Part shown: positions 1 through 15,800 of the stretch, in pieces
Layout of the letters: each line of letters begins with the position of its first letter
Position numbering within the stretch: the stretch's first letter is position 1
Assembly (NCBI GenBank): GCA_036023115.1
Contig: JAYKKT010000047.1
Span: 1,070,001-1,134,000, forward strand
Direction: 5' to 3'
Source: Brasenia schreberi
Lineage: Eukaryota > Streptophyta > Magnoliopsida > Nymphaeales > Cabombaceae
DNA: 64,000 bases
Position numbers and translations under genes: made by a program
The notes under the pieces: model-generated
Database searches by the model: none
Seen by the model: the letters and a program-made list of their open reading frames with translations, nothing else
What the model was told of the DNA's origin: nothing

Positions 1-28
1 TCATATTAATCGAACAATCAGGAAGTGA

Positions 29-140
29 TTTTTTTTTTGTTACATTGGGGAGGCTGAAGCCAGGCACGCACACCCCAGGCATCAAACTCACGACCTTCAA
101 CTTGTGAGTGAGCCCCTAGCCAGATGAGCCAACGGTCAGT
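29..140 (-). repeat. tRNA-derived SINE
   Basis: Read on the minus strand there is a box A-like TGGCTCATCTGGCTAGGG, then a box B-like GGTCGTGAGTTTGATGCC about 30 bases on, then a short body ending in an A-run (T-run at 29-39 on the plus strand). That is the layout of a tRNA-derived plant SINE. Flanking AGGAAGTG and AGGCAAGTG may be a worn target-site duplication. Similar units lie at 60704-60845 and 62216-62330. Confidence 0.5.
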
Positions 141-844
141 GTTTAGGCAAGTGTTGGTCATTAACGTTTCAAAGTAACTAAATGACAACGTTTGAAATTC
201 TACCTAACGGTATGGCCTTAAGATGGGAACCACCGACTTAAATAATGGCCTCCAACAATTAATATGTCGTTGAATATCAAATTTCAGCAACCTAATGGTT
301 AGTACTTGGTAGCAAACGATAGCATTTAACGGTTCAATGCCCTCAAAAGATATGCCCAAGTGCCAGCATTCAGCAAAATATCATTGTACAACAACCAAAT
401 GACAGCCTCAACAAAGGTAACAATGAAACCAATACTCAAGTACCACCATCGTTTTTTCTTTTAATACCACCAACTACCGACATTCAACTTCAGATGTCTT
501 TGGAAATCGGCCAAACGTTAGCATCCGGCAGCATTAACTGAAGCCAACTGAATGCCAAACACTGTCAGAACACTCTAAAGTGAAATTATGCAAGGACGGC
601 AATAATTATATTTGGAGGTTCAGGAATTTAGACAATGTTAGGAACACATCTGGGTAGAGTTGGCAGCTATTTCGGAAATATTCCGGAAAAAAAATAGCTC
701 TAACTATAACACTGTCTCAGTAAAGAAATATCTCTCTCCCAACCCTCCACCCTACATGCCCGGCACCTGTGGTGTGTGACAAGTATGTTACAATGTTACA
801 AAATTAGAATGGTGGAAGCCCCAAATATGTTAGCAGAATAGCAG
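141..844. other. 3' flank of SAE2, no gene seen
   Basis: AT-rich sequence downstream of the SAE2 stop, containing its 3' UTR. No long reading frame, RNA gene or clear repeat was recognised. Confidence 0.5.
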
Positions 845-3800
845 CTACTGGGACCTTGCCTTCTTCCTAGAGTCTGACTTGTCACCATCAATAATGATCA
901 AGTCATCATCAGCATCAGCGTCTTGACCAAGCTGCAAACATTTGTTGTCGATATCAACAATAACAGGGTTAGATTTAGAAGCTGGCTTTATGGGGTCTGT
1001 ATCGTCCATATCCGAAATCTCAGCCACCTTTCTCTTATTCCCACTGAGAACCTTCGGTTCAGCTGGGAGTGTTTCAACTTCATCGGTAACATTATCAATT
1101 TTCAGTGACTCTGGATCATCGGATGTAGCTCCACCATTGTTGGCAAGGCCAGTTGGCTGCTCGGCCAGTGCCGGCATCCATCCAGAGAGAACCATCCCAT
1201 CAGACTCCTCCTCTTCATCAAATTCATCTCTGTGCAGTAAACAGGATGTAAATAAAGCTCACGACTTGCTTATTTAGATAGCAGATCTAGAGTACACTCC
1301 CTTTGTACGTTTTGTTATGCAAGTTGCCAAATAGTTTACTGAACTTCCCCAGGTTTGTATGTTTGTGAACATGTTTCCTATCAATTTTCCTTGGAAACCG
1401 GATGCAGGAAAATTTACCTATATTCTAGATGGACCGTTTTACAGAATCAAAACAACCATAAGAGGCAAAGTCCCAAAAATTTGCTCATATGCTACATAGA
1501 ATTTTATTCAAGGAAAGTTTGGTTCAATCTGAAATATGAGTTACAATTTTAAAGAATTGACCACCATTTGGAAGAAGCAGGTGGCCACTCAAATATGCCT
1601 GATGGGCATCTAACATGGTTCTGCATCAACTGGTATGATTAGAATGTTCATGCATGCAAAGTGACTTGTAAAGGTTCATTTTTCAATATCTAATCATGAC
1701 TTTGAAAAAATAGAGCAACACAAGAGCGAAGAGAACCACATTAGATGCACACCAAGCATAATTCAGTTGACACCTTTTGAAAAGACGTCAAGTCTTTGGA
1801 AATTGCAGCAACATATAAACAGTTTAATCCTTGATGTCTGAAGACTGTGCTCACAAAATTGAAATCATTGTGAATACTTATTCATTTTCACAAGAAAGTT
1901 GTGAACGGTACTACGAGTTCAAATCAGACACAAAGAGGACATAAATTCAGAAGCTGGCAGCATGACAAAACTATAGCAGATAAGCATATCCTTGTCAATT
2001 TAACTCACACACACAGAGACACCAAACCCTGTATTTTACACTAATCAGATTTAAACAGTTAAATTTATACAAATGATCACAAAGAGAAAACAGTAAAGAA
2101 ACCTGTGTTTGATATTGATGTTGCACGAAAGCTCCTGTTGAAGGTCCTCAACTTTGAGCAGTGTCCCACTAGTGACTGGAGTGGGAAGCTTAAATAAAAA
2201 CTGAAAGTAGTAAAATATTCCAGACAAATTAGTATTAGGAAAAATACTAAAGCTGAAAAAGGGGGAAAGCACTAATTCATCTTATTGACCTTTTCAAGGT
2301 TTGCAGCATAGTTGGCAGCTTCATCTTCATCAAGATCATCGCCAACTTCATAAATAAGAGATGAGCCGAGCATGATCATCGGTGAATTCATCCCAAGCTT
2401 ACTTTTCACAATTTTCTCTACAACATCCTTAAGCTTTGTAGTGAAAGTATTGACCTCAAGGGAGAGGGGAGTCTATTTCCAATCACATGATAGGAAAAGT
2501 TAGCATTTAGTTCACAAAGGAGAGGCTTAACAGAAGAAAACCACAAGCTAGTTGAGAAGTCACCTCAGAACAGACATAGCAAGATTTGTTAGGCTCAAAT
2601 GGCTCGACTGGCATCAGAAGCATCTTCCTTGATGGGTGTTCCAAGCAATAAGTCATTCTGCAGACACAACATGAGCAGCAGAAATGCTTTTGTAGCTCTC
2701 AATAGATTAGGAATGGCTTAGGTATGCAGTAACCAATTTGACAAGCTGTTCAAATGGTTAAAGAAACACTGCATATTCATGGGCATCCATTATAAACTGT
2801 TAACGTTACAAGAACTCGCATAAAGTAATGCATGTGCCAGTGTGGGGGGAGCTACATAATTTTTTCATTCATTCAAATCCACGTTCTGTCATTAAGGTAA
2901 TGAAAAGCAAAATTGCATAGCATAGGAAGTTTACAAAGCATGTGGGAACAAAAATGGCGAGGGAAAATAACAGAAAGGAGACGCACCTATAACTGTGAGC
3001 ATCATTTTGGAGGACTTTTATAGCTTCAATAACAATCAGTCCAGCAATAACCGCATTGGTTGTCGCAATTGCATGCACAATATTACCAGCAATGCCCTTT
3101 GCCTCAAAAAGGTTGTGCATTGGGATGCCAAACGAATAGGCTCTGATGTTTGCTGCAGCGGTGACAAACTCTACAGCTAATTGGTCATCCTTGTCAAAAG
3201 TCAGGCTCCCAATCTCCTGAAATTGATGAAAGCAGGTGGCAGCTAAAGCAAAGACAAGGCATCTGATAGCGAAACAACTAACAGAGTAAGTTGAAGTAGA
3301 AGACCTTGTTTCTTTCCTCAAGAAACAGCTTCACAGCCTCTAAGAAGATTTTAGTATTTTCTTCTAGACTCCAAACATCTTGTGGGTTTTTTAACTCCAA
3401 AGAGGACATTGCAGATAAGGCTACAGAATCAGCAGCTTGTTGTCTGCGCACCTCCCCATTCTGTTTGGCTTGCTGTTGTGGCAAAGCATCCTTAAGATAC
3501 ATTGGAGTTGGCTTTTTCCTGTTCTTCCATGTGTCTTCATTACTAAGAGCCAGGTCAATGTTATAGCCGAAGACATGATCATATATTCTTCTAGCATATT
3601 TGACAGTATCTTCTTCCTCATTACGTTCAAACACGTCTTCAACATTCTTCAATGGGCTTGCAGCGCCAGTTGTGTGCACATTAAGATCATTGTCTTGGTT
3701 CTTATCACCAAAAAGTTTAGCAAAGAGAAGATCTTTCGCCCACACTATACAGTGTACAAACTGCAAAAAATCAACACCGCTTAGAACTTACATTAGCTTT

Positions 3801-6800
3801 TCAGGTACTTTATGAGCTACAACTGATTTGTTGAAACAAACAAAAAGAAGCCAACTAGACCAACAGACACAAGAAACAACACACAAGACAAGAAACCACG
3901 CATGCCATTTTTGGGGAAGCTTGGAGAAAACACATGGTCACTTCTCGTTACATCATTGAAGGTCATTATAAATGCTGATATGGAAATGCTAGTAAATTAT
4001 TTTCATCTGGTTCGAGTCAGACGCTATACACAAACAGCCAAGCATAATAAAGTATGGCATCCTGATCGGAACTAGAGGAAGATTCATATTCTATGTTTAC
4101 AAGAGACAAAATGGGTTGGAGAAAAAGCAAAGGAGATAGAGGATACAGGTTTTAAATTATGGTACTCAGGTAAAGAAAAGGCTCGAAACGGAGTTGGTAT
4201 TATCATAAATAAAGATTTAAAGGAGAGTGTAGTAGACATACAACGATATGGTGACCGAATCATGACGTTGAAATTAGTGTTAGGAGCAGAGGTTTTGAAT
4301 ATAGTTTGTGCTTACGCACCCCAAGTAGGACTAGAAGATAGTATAAAGACAGTTTTTGGGGAAGAGTTAGATAAGGTGTTTCAAAAGATTCTACAAAGGG
4401 AGATGATTTGTTTAGGAGGAGATTTAAATGGATATGTCGGTAAAGAGGCATTAGGATATCAAGGGATTCATGAAAACTTTTGTTTTGGGGATATAAACGA
4501 GGAAGGTAGGGAGATTTTATATTTTGCTATATCATTTGATCTCTTTATAGTCAATACAATCTTCAAAAAACGAGATGAACATTTAATTACTTATAAGAGT
4601 AGCTTATCACAATCACAAATTGATTACTTTATTTGTAGAAAAAAAGATAGAGCGTGTTGTAAAGATTGTAAGGTAATTCCAGGAGAAAGCTTAACCACCC
4701 AACATCGACTTTTAGTTATGGATTTACAAATAAAAAAATGGACAAAGAATAAAAGAGTGCATCGAGCTATTCGGACTAAATGGTGGAACCTCAAAAGCAA
4801 GAAAGAAGATATATTTAAACAGAAAGTCCTTCAAGAAGATGTTTGGAATTATGTTGGCACACCCTGTGATATGTGGAACAATATGTCTATACATATTAGG
4901 AAAGTGGCGAAAGATGTGTTAGGGGTATCTAAGGGAGGTGTACCGGCACAAAAAGAAGCTTGGCGGTGGAGTGAAGTATTACAAAATAAAATCAAGGTAA
5001 AGAGGGCATGTTACAAATTACATTATGCCAAGAAAACTAGTGAAACTTTAGAAGCTTATAAGAAAGCAAAGAAGGAAGCGAAAAAGGCCATTAGTGAAGC
5101 AAAAGCTAAGATTTGGGATGACTTATATAAAAAACTCAACTCAAAAGAGGGTGAAAGAGATATTTTTAGGATAGCTAGGGCTAGAGATAAGAAAACTAAA
5201 GATCTTAATTATGTTAGATGCATAAAAGACGAGGATGAAAAAATTCTAGTGGCAAATGATGATATAAGAAATAGATGGAAAAACTATTTTTATAATCTTT
5301 TTAATGAAAATAAAGATGTTAGTATTAGTTTAGGAGATTTAGTCAAGTCAGAAAAGTATATAAACCACAATTTCTACCGACGTATTCAAAAGAATGAAGT
5401 TATGAAGAGTGGTAAATCAGTAGGACCAGATAATATTCCTATAGAAGTTTGGAAAATACTAGGAGAAATAGGAATCACTTGGCTCACAAGACTATTTAAT
5501 GAAATATGGAAAAACCAAAAGATGCCCGAGAAATGGAGAGCAAGTACACTTATACCCATATATAAGAACAAGGGAGACATTCAAAATTGTGCGAATTATT
5601 GAGGTATCAAGTTAATGAGTCATACTATGAAATTATGGGAAAGAATTATCGAACGTAGGTTAAGACAAGTATCAAGTACTACAGAGAACCAATTTGGATT
5701 TATGCCAGGCAGATCTACTATTGAAGCGATTCACCTTTTGAGACGTCTTGTGGAACATTTTAGAGCAAAAAAGAAAGACCTTCACATGATATTTATTGAT
5801 CTAGAAAAAGCTTATGATAGGGTACCGAGGGAGGTTCTTTGGAGAACTTTTGAAAAAAGAGGTATCCCATTGACATATATTAACCTTATAAGAGACATGT
5901 ATGATGGTGCAAAAACATGTGTGAGGACTTATGAAGGAACGACAGACTTCTTTGAAGTTAATATTGGGTTACATCAAGGATCAACTTTAAGTCCATACTT
6001 ATTTATAATGGTGATGGATGAGTTAACAAAACATATTCAAGATGAAGTACCTTGGTGTATGTTATTTGCATATGACATTGTATTAGTGGAGGAGTCTAAG
6101 GAAAAAGTTAATAGAAAATTGGAACTATGGAGAGAAACATTAGAAAGCAAAGGCCTCCGACTTAGTAGAACAAAGACAGAATATATGGAATGTAAGTTTG
6201 ATCATTTGGCTACTTCAGAGGACATAGAAATTAAAATTGGCACACATTGCATTCCCCAAAAGGAAAGTTTTAAATACCTAGGGTCAATTTTTCAATGTGA
6301 TGGAAGAATTGATGGAGATGTTACACATAGAATTAATGCTGGTTGGTTAAAATGGAGAGGAGCATCAGGTATTCTTTGTGATAAGAAGATACCATTAAAA
6401 TTAAAAGGCAAATATTATAGAGCAGCAATTAGGCCTGCCATGTTTTATAGCTATGAGTGTTGGGCAGTTAATCATCAACACGTACAAAAGATGTCTGTGA
6501 CAGAAATGAAGATGTTGAGATGGATGAGTGGTCATACAAGAAAAGACCGTATACATAATGAGGTTATTAGAAACAAATTAGGAGTGGCACCAATAGAGGA
6601 TAAAATGAGAGAACATCGTTTAAGATGGTTTGGACATATAGAAAGAAGATCAAAAGAAGAACCTTTAAGAAGGTTAGAAAAACTAAATTTGGAAAGTATT
6701 AAAAGAGGTAGAGGACGACCACAAAAGTGTTGGAAAGAAACAATAAAGAATGATCTAGCTTATTGGGAGTTAACTGCTAACATGGCACACAATAGGGATC

Positions 6801-9800
6801 TGTGGAAACAAAGAATCCATGTAGCCGACCCCGTCTAGTATGGGAAAAGGCTTAGTTGTTGTTGTTGTTGTTGTATCCTGTTGGGAGCTGCAATGACAAA
6901 ACCCTGAAGAAGTATACACCATAAGAAGGTATACATACTACAACTTTGCAATATGAGCCTAGCATACAAGTGTTTCCAACATTCAGATTCAGGAAACAAG
7001 AATCTTTCTTTTCCATTTTAGAATTGACATCAATCTGTAGATAGAACATGAATTCTTTCCCTGTACTAAAAACTAAATTAACAGGAAAATTGGAAAATAT
7101 ATCATAAAAAGAGACATTTTTCATGGTTTCAGTTGATAACGGACATGTTTTACCAACATTCCCACAAGATGGAAATCTAACATATATGTGTATGAAACAC
7201 ATAATGCTTTTTCTTATTATATCTTTCCAGTTATTATTAGAATAATTTCCACAGAATTACCAATATAGTAAGTTCAATGGATTGTGCAGATGCTTATCAG
7301 CATTAATCACCTTTGATGGAGTGCTAGTGATTGTGCAAACAGGATAGGTCTTTGGGGTAGGTTTTGGTTGACATTCGTAGCATTCCGTTCTTCCCTTCAC
7401 ATGAACAGACACCTGCTCACATGGATACACAAAAAAAGCACAAGAGTCGAAAAAGATCAGGTTCAATCAAATAACAAAGACATCAGCATGCACATGAACC
7501 AACTAGAACAAGAAAACCTTATCAAAAGGAGAATGAACACAATAATCATGTATAAGTCCATAATGACACGTTTGAACTTGCTTGTCAATGAGCAAAGAAA
7601 GGCATTTGCTTAACAAGGGAAGGTCTTCAAGGAGCCATAACCAAATGTATTAGCACCTGATTGTTAAATCATGTGAAAAACTTGGTATAGCTGATACAGC
7701 AAACTGTAACATCTACTGATATTATATATCTAAAAGTTTGGCATCAGCACTTAATACAGCAGACAAATAAAACATGCAAAACACCATCAGTTGGTCAAGT
7801 CATGAACCATGCATAAATTCTGAATGCGCTCCCAATCTTTCTGAACTAAGAGAAGCAGAGAATATTCAGCACTGAACATGAAAAAATTATTAATGCTAGT
7901 TGAGTCTTTCAGTAAAGCAAAGTAGACAGTACAAGCACTATCAGCCATTAATGTCAAACTAGATTTTATCCCCCACAATTTCTGAGAAGGATGTCGTGAA
8001 TGGGTGCTTCACTGAAACTCACAAATACAGATTACAAAATTATATATTTGATATACTATTAAATCTTCTAACCACTCTCCTGTAAACAAGTGTCTGCAAA
8101 CACCAAATGAGGGATATAAATAAGATGTGTGTCACATGGAGGTATTACTGAATCCACCCAAACCATCTTTAACCTGGATGCAGAGCTGAATAGAAAAAGG
8201 TAAACATGGACTCTAAATCAATCAACTATAGGATATTTTTATGTGTAATCAGGAAAGATGACCAACTGATCTAAATTCGGGTGAAGATTAACTTGAATGT
8301 GAAACAACCCACAGTATTCTGCAGCCAAAATTAATATGATGCAGTTTTGCTCCCTAGGTTCAACCAATGCTGTAAACAGTGTACCTGACTTCTGAGGGCT
8401 CAGGGAGAAAAAAGTGTAAAGAATCATAAGTTTTTTTTTAAATCTCCAGAAAACCAGAACATTCTAGCAAATTCTTAAATTTTAATTAGGAAAAGGAACC
8501 GTCAAAACCAAGGTCTGACAGTGACTGTGCTACTCGATTAGAACTTAAGAGTTATATCCACAACATGGGAGATATCAGGAGGTCAATAGCTAATGCTTTC
8601 TTCCTTTACATGTTATGATTTGGAGTTGGATTAATTCATAACTAATGATTTTCATTTTCATTTTATTCATTGGTAGGCTTAAATTGGTAAGGAAACTACA
8701 TGGCTATCAAGGTTTAATCAGCATAGCCAAATTTGTAACTTTAGTTGATGTGAACCAAATTAGAGGTTCTATCAACGGATTTACAAATGAAAGGAATATG
8801 TTGGAACATGTTGGAACACTCACACTCACACCTTTGTGGTATGGCTTTCATTGCATACTACACTAAGATAAGACAAAGGTGTAATTATAGTTTCTACATT
8901 TACGATGCTATCATCTTATACTCAATCAGTTAGAACTTGTATATAACTATCTTATTCTTATATTCTTAATTTTTTTGAGAACCTTTTATATGAAAGGAAC
9001 ACAAAAGCAAATATTGTCTACTATGTCCCAATTAGCTTTGAGAACCTTAATATTTAGATAAAGAAATCAAGAAAAAGCCTTCCATCCCCATAAAAGATGA
9101 AATATCATAAAGAAGGTAATATTTTGTTGTGGGAGAATTAGATGATGCTTGAGAGAGTAAAAGTACTGCCATTGATGCTGATGATGATTATGATGACGAG
9201 GACGTATATAATTTTGTTCCAAGATGGATGGACTGAGCTGAGTAACGACATAAGAAGATGGAAATATATATTATATAGAGTGATATGTTTGAAATTTTGG
9301 ATACCGTTGAACTTGTTCAGTATTTTACCATCTCCGCTTGTTATTCTATGGTTTTGTGCATTGTGATGATGATCTATGAATTGTTCTATGTTCCATGTAA
9401 TGCTTGAATATCGTTCCTATGTTGGATAAGAATTCCTTATTTATTTCCTGGGTTTTTTTTGGATTTTATATTTTTTATTGAAAATGGAAAAAGTAGTGTC
9501 ATAATTTATTGGACAAAGCAGTACCCATTTGGGTTTTCCTCATTTCTTGCAAGCCATTATGTTACCTCTTAGTACTTCCCATAATGGCCTGGCGGTTGGG
9601 TTTGGATGCGTAATATTTTTCTCCCAGCAAATTATGAATCTGATTCTATCAGTGATTGATCCCTGATGCTCTGGCCAGTAGATGAGAAACATAAAGAGGA
9701 GCAATTCCAATCTCTAACGTGTGTATCCAAGAAGAACAGACCTTAAATGTGACTAAGGGAATACATAGCAATTTATATTGTATGGCAGAATGCATGTAAA

Positions 9801-12800
9801 GACTATACAAACAAAGAATTTGAATGCATTTGGAAGATTAGACAAAGCATTTGGTCACATCATGAATCATTTCTCATGTAGTGCTCAATATTATATTGGC
9901 AGGTTTACAAGTTATGTCATGTCCAGGCAGTACACACAAAAAGGCAAGATAAACTTTGTTGTTACGATTACATCATAGATCCGTTAAGTAGTTCAATTAC
10001 ATATTAAGTTCAGCCCAGCAACCACCACTAGCATGTGCTCAACTCCATGACGAAATGATCCGCATTTGTCACAGGAAAAGAAATACAAGAAAATAACCAC
10101 AAAGCGAAGCCGGATTGCATGACAAACAACTTCAAAACAAATGCAACTACTTAATATGAAAACAAGAGAAACATGGATCAGCAAAAACTTAAGGAAGCAC
10201 AGAAATAGGAGCAAAACAAAATACATGCAAAGAAGGGTAAGAACATTATGAAATTGAGAACTTCATTTATGGTTGTGAATGTATTTTGCATCAGAATAGC
10301 CAAAGAGTCGATCACCTGTCCCAAAAATCCAGTAGTTCCACTTTCAACAAGGGGGACATCAGCAGCCAAACAAAGTCTGTTGACATGCCGGCGAGCATCT
10401 AAGTTGTCGAGACCATTCAAAACTACATTAAATTGCCTGAAGAAATCCACATTGAATTCTGGATCCTTAACATTAGCATGATATGCTGTAATACTTATGT
10501 TGGGCTTAAATTTCAAAACTACATCCCGTGCAACCTGGTTGACATATCTCAAGGATAAGTGAACTCATCATGCACAAAGAATACAAATAAATGAGCAGAA
10601 TGCTAGAGAATAGATGTTTGGTATCCACAAGCAACTTACCTTAGCCTTGGACTGGCCCACATGCCATTTCCGGAAGAGAAACTGTCTATTTAAATTACTG
10701 ACCTCAATTGTATCCATATCAATCTGCAAAAAGATATGTATAGGAAAGTGAACTCTCAAGCAAAGAAAACTGAGACGGAGAAAAATAATGTAAGCACAGG
10801 TTGAAAATCTGGAACTAACAACTCTCATGGTCCTTGAGGCACATTCAATTGTCCATGAAAATTTATTCAGCAGATAGAGGGTTTAGGGGAACTCCGCCCA
10901 TGTAAGGGATCACCCTTGCATTGCCGGTCCCAAGCCCGGATAAAGGAGGACGGTTGTGTTAGGCTTCCGACAGCTAGCGTAAAACTTCGTCGGATTTCTA
11001 CAACATGGATTACAAAAATTATGAGCATTGCTTTGGGGCGTCCCCGCCTAGCGACGTGCTGCAGAGCCCGAATGCAGTAAGAAGTAAGCAAGGGCCACTA
11101 CATTTTCGCCCGAATGCAGTGAATCAATTGCAGAGAGGGTTCCCACATCATGGACGGGTGTGGGTAAAGAAGTTAGTCCCGCTACATTGCCGCCCGAATG
11201 TAGTGAAAATTTTTCAGAGAGGGTCTCCGCATTTTGATTATGGACGGATGCGGGGGGTAAGGAAGCTAGTCCTAGATAATAAGATTTGTATTGGTTCTTG
11301 GAATATCAGAACATTATCGGGTAAGCTAATGGAGGTGGTAGATACTATGATTCGGAGAAAGATTCATATTCTATGTTTACAAGAGACAAAATGGGTTGGA
11401 GAAAAAGCAAAGGAGATAGATTATACAGGTTTTAAATTATGGTACTCAGGTAAAGAAAAGGCTCGAAACGGAGTTGGTATTATCATAAATAAAGATTTAA
11501 ATGAGAGTGTAGTAGACATACAACGATATGGTGACCGAATCATGACATTGAAATTAGTGTTAGGAACAGAGGTTTTGAATATAGTTTGTACTTACGCACC
11601 CCAAGTAGGACTAGAAGATAGTATAAAGACAGTTTTTTGGGAAGAGTTAGATAAGGTGTTTCAAAAGATTCCACAAAGGGAGATGATTTGTTTAGGAGGA
11701 GATTTAAATGGACATGTCGGTAAAGAGGCATTAGGATATCAAGGGATTCATGGAAACTTTGGTTATGGGGATATAAACGAGGAAGGTAGGGAGATTTTAA
11801 ATTTTGCTATGTCATTTGATCTCTTTATAGTCAATACAATCTTCAAAAACGAGATGAACATTTAATTACTTATAAGAGTGGCTTATCACAAACACAAATT
11901 GATTACTTTATTTGTAGAAAAAAAGATAGAGCGTGTTGTAAAGATTGTAAGGTAATTCCAGGAGAAAGCTTAACCACCCAACATCGACTTTTAGTTATGG
12001 ATTTACAAATAAAAAAATGGACAAAGAATAAAAGAGTGCATCGAGCTATTCGGACTAAATGGTGGAACCTCAAAAGCAAGAAAGAAGATATATTTAAACA
12101 GAAAGTCCTTCAAGAAGATGTTTGGAATTATGTTGGCACACCCTGTGATATGTGGAACAATATGTCTATACATATTAGGAAAGTGGCGAAAGATGTGTTA
12201 GGGGTATCTAAGGGAGGTGTACCGGCACAAAAAGAAGCTTGGCGGTGGAGTGAAGTATTACAAAATAAAATCAAGGTAAAGAGGGCATGTTACAAATTAC
12301 ATTATGCCAAGAAAACTAGTGAAACTTTAGAAGCTTATAAGAAAGCAAAGAAGGAAGCGAAAAAGGCCATTAGTGAAGCAAAAGCTAAGATTTGGGATGA
12401 CTTATATAAAAAACTCAACTCAAAAGAGGGTGAAAGAGATATTTTTAGGATAGCTAGGGCTAGAGATAAGAAAACTAAAGATCTTAATTATGTTAGATGC
12501 ATAAAAGACGAGGATGAAAAAATTCTAGTGGCAAATGATGATATAAGAAATAGATGGAAAAACTATTTTTATAATCTTTTTAATGAAAATAAAGATGTTA
12601 GTATTAGTTTAGGAGATTTAGCCAAGTCAGAAAAGTATATAAACCACAATTTCTACCCACGTATTCAAAAGAATGAAGTGGCTCTTAAACATATGAAGAG
12701 TGGTAAATCGGTTGGACCAGATAATATTCTTATAGAAGTTTGGAAAATACTAGAAGAAATAGGAATCACTTGGCTCACAAGACTATTTAATGAAATATGG

Positions 12801-15800
12801 AAAAACCAAAAGATGCTCGAGGAATGGAGAGCAAGTACACTTATACCCGTATATAAGAACAAGGGAGACATTCAAAATTGTGCGAATTATCGAGGTATCA
12901 AGTTAATGAGTCATACTATGAAATTATGGGAAAGAATTATCGAACGTAGGTTAAGACAAGTATCAAGTACAGAGAACCAATTTGGATTTATGTTAGGTAG
13001 ATCTACTATTGAAGCGATTCACCTTTTGAGACATCTTATGGAACATTTTAGAGCAAAAAAGAAAGACCTTCACATGATCTTTATTGATCTAGAAAAAGCT
13101 TATGATATGGTACCGAGGGAGGTTCTTTGGAGAACTTTGGAAAAAAAAGATATCCCATTGACATATATTAACCTTATAAGAGACATGTATGATGGTGCAA
13201 AAACATGTGTGAGGACTCATGAAGGAACGACAGACTTCTTTGAAGTTAATATTGGGTTACATCAAGGATCAACTTTAAGTCCATACTTATTTATAATGGT
13301 GATGGATGAGTTAACAAAACATATTCAAGATGAAGTACCTTGGTGTATGTTATTTGCATATGACATTGTATTAGTGGAGGAGTCTAAGGAAAAAGTTAAT
13401 AGAAAATTGGAACTATGGAGAGAAACATTAGAAAACAAAGGCCTCCGACTTAGTAGAACAAAGACAGAATATATGGAATGTAAGTTTGATCATTTGGCTA
13501 CTTTAGAGGACATAGAAATTAAAATCGGCACACATTGCATTCCCCAAAAGGAAAGTTTTAAATACCTAGGGTCAATTTTTCAAAGTGATGGAAGAATTGA
13601 TGGAGATGTTACACATAGAATTAATGCTGGTTGGTTAAAATAGAGAGGAGCATCAGGTATTCTTTGTGATAAGAAGATACCATTAAAGTTAAAAGGTAAA
13701 TATTATAGAGCAGCAATTAGGCCTGCCATGTTTTATGGTTCTGAGTGTTGGGCAGTTAATCATCAACATGTACAAAAGATGTCTGTGACAGAAATGAAGA
13801 TGTTGAGATGGATGAGTGGTCATACAAGAAAAGACCGTATACATAATGAGGTTATTAGAAACAAATTAGGAGTGGCACAAATAGAGGATAAAATGAGAGA
13901 ACATCGTTTAAGATGGTTTGGACATATAGAAAGAAGATCAAAAGAAGAACCTGTAAGAAGGTTAGAAAAACTAAATTTGGAAAGTATTAAAAGACGTAGA
14001 GGACGACCACAAAAGTGTTGGAAAGAAACAATAAAGAATGATCTAGCTTATTGGGAGTTAACTGCTAACTTGGCACACGATAGGGATCTGTGGAAACAAA
14101 GAATCCATGTAGCCGACCCCGTCTAGTATGGGAAAAGGCTTAGTTGTTGTTGTTTTGTTGTATAGAGGGTTTAGGGGCTTTCTGTGCCTATAAACATATT
14201 TCCTTCCTAACATGGAAGCTCTACTTTGGTACCTACATGACCTCAGTGAAGATCTTCACTAAAACCAACCCATTTCATCCGCAGCATCCATAGTAAAATT
14301 ATGATCCTAACACCAAGCAATCCCCCTTTCCATGTACAACAACTAGTTGATTCTGCATGGAGCCAATGCCAAGAGTTTGCTCCATGAATCTTGAAGAATG
14401 TCTAATAAGGCAATAGATGTTAGATAACCATCAGTCTGCAACAATATCTTCTTCTTAAAGCTACTTAAAGCACTGTACCTGTATATCAAATACTTCAGTA
14501 ACTAGGGAGAACCCACCATGGGCATTAGACATTAGATAACCATCAGTTTTAGATAATTTCTTCTGTTTGAGCACCAGAAGCACTAAGAGTGCAAACATTT
14601 TGACATTTCCTTTTCCTTCGGGATCTAAAATATCCTCACGATTACCAAATTATTTTTGACTTATTGGTTGAGCTCTAATATCATTTTTGTTCACAAAAAA
14701 ACATGCATAATCAAAGAGCATGCATCTATATAGCTGGTTTCATCATTTTTAGCAGCATAGTAGCAATAAAGGTCCCTTTTTAAAACTCCAAATATCCTTT
14801 CCAATTAGCTTGGTGCACCTGTTATCTGCTCCATACTATTACTTACAGCATGTTTTTAACACTTCCATTTCACTTCCACTTCACGGCTAGCATCTAGTAT
14901 CCATTCCGTGTCCTGATAACTATGCATTTAGCTCTTGATATCCAGCTTTTTCCCACTTAATTAGTGTAACTGTAACCATAAAGCCACAAAAGAAAAGAGA
15001 AAAAGAACAGCAATAATTGCCATTGTCTATATAGACTACCACATTATGGAGCAAAACAAATAAACAAATAAAAATAAGCTAAAAAGGGCAAACTCATAAT
15101 TTAAAAATGAATAAATAAATAACTTGAGAACAAACTTTGGTTCTACAAAAGAACCAACACTGATTCTGAACTCTGAGCTCGGTATCATACACGATGTACC
15201 TGCTCAAGCCTCGGCGTAAAGCCTGCTAGCAAAACTATTGTTCCGAAACTTTTGCAACAATACTAAAACCAAAACCAAGCCTTTTAGCACACTGAGTGGG
15301 GCGCCGGCTACGTGGATTTTAAGTGACCCTTGAGCTCAATCTTGTGAGAAAATTTTGAAACTGTATAAATAAGATCGTAGGTTATGTGTCAGTGTAAAAC
15401 CAATCCAGTACAGCTACAACAATCCAATATAGTCGATAATCACGAAAAGTAAGGAGGAAGCATATTAGTCACCCGAAAAGCACAAATGCTCGAATAGAAC
15501 TATATGATCAAATACAGGACCAAGTAAATGCATAAAAAATAGGAAATAGGGGAAAAGAGAACTTACTATATGAATGTCTTGAAACCCAGAGAGAGCAAGT
15601 GTCTTGAGAAGCTCGCAGCCGATCCCTCCAGCACCCACCATCAAAATTTTTGCCTTCTTTTGATACAAAACCCACGAAGACAGAAAACAGGAAAAAAGAT
15701 AAAAACAGAACCAACAATCGAAGTCAATAAGAAAAAGTAGCAAAAGGAAAAAAAACAGGAAAAGAAAGGAAAAGGATAGCGCAACAATTGAACAACACCA

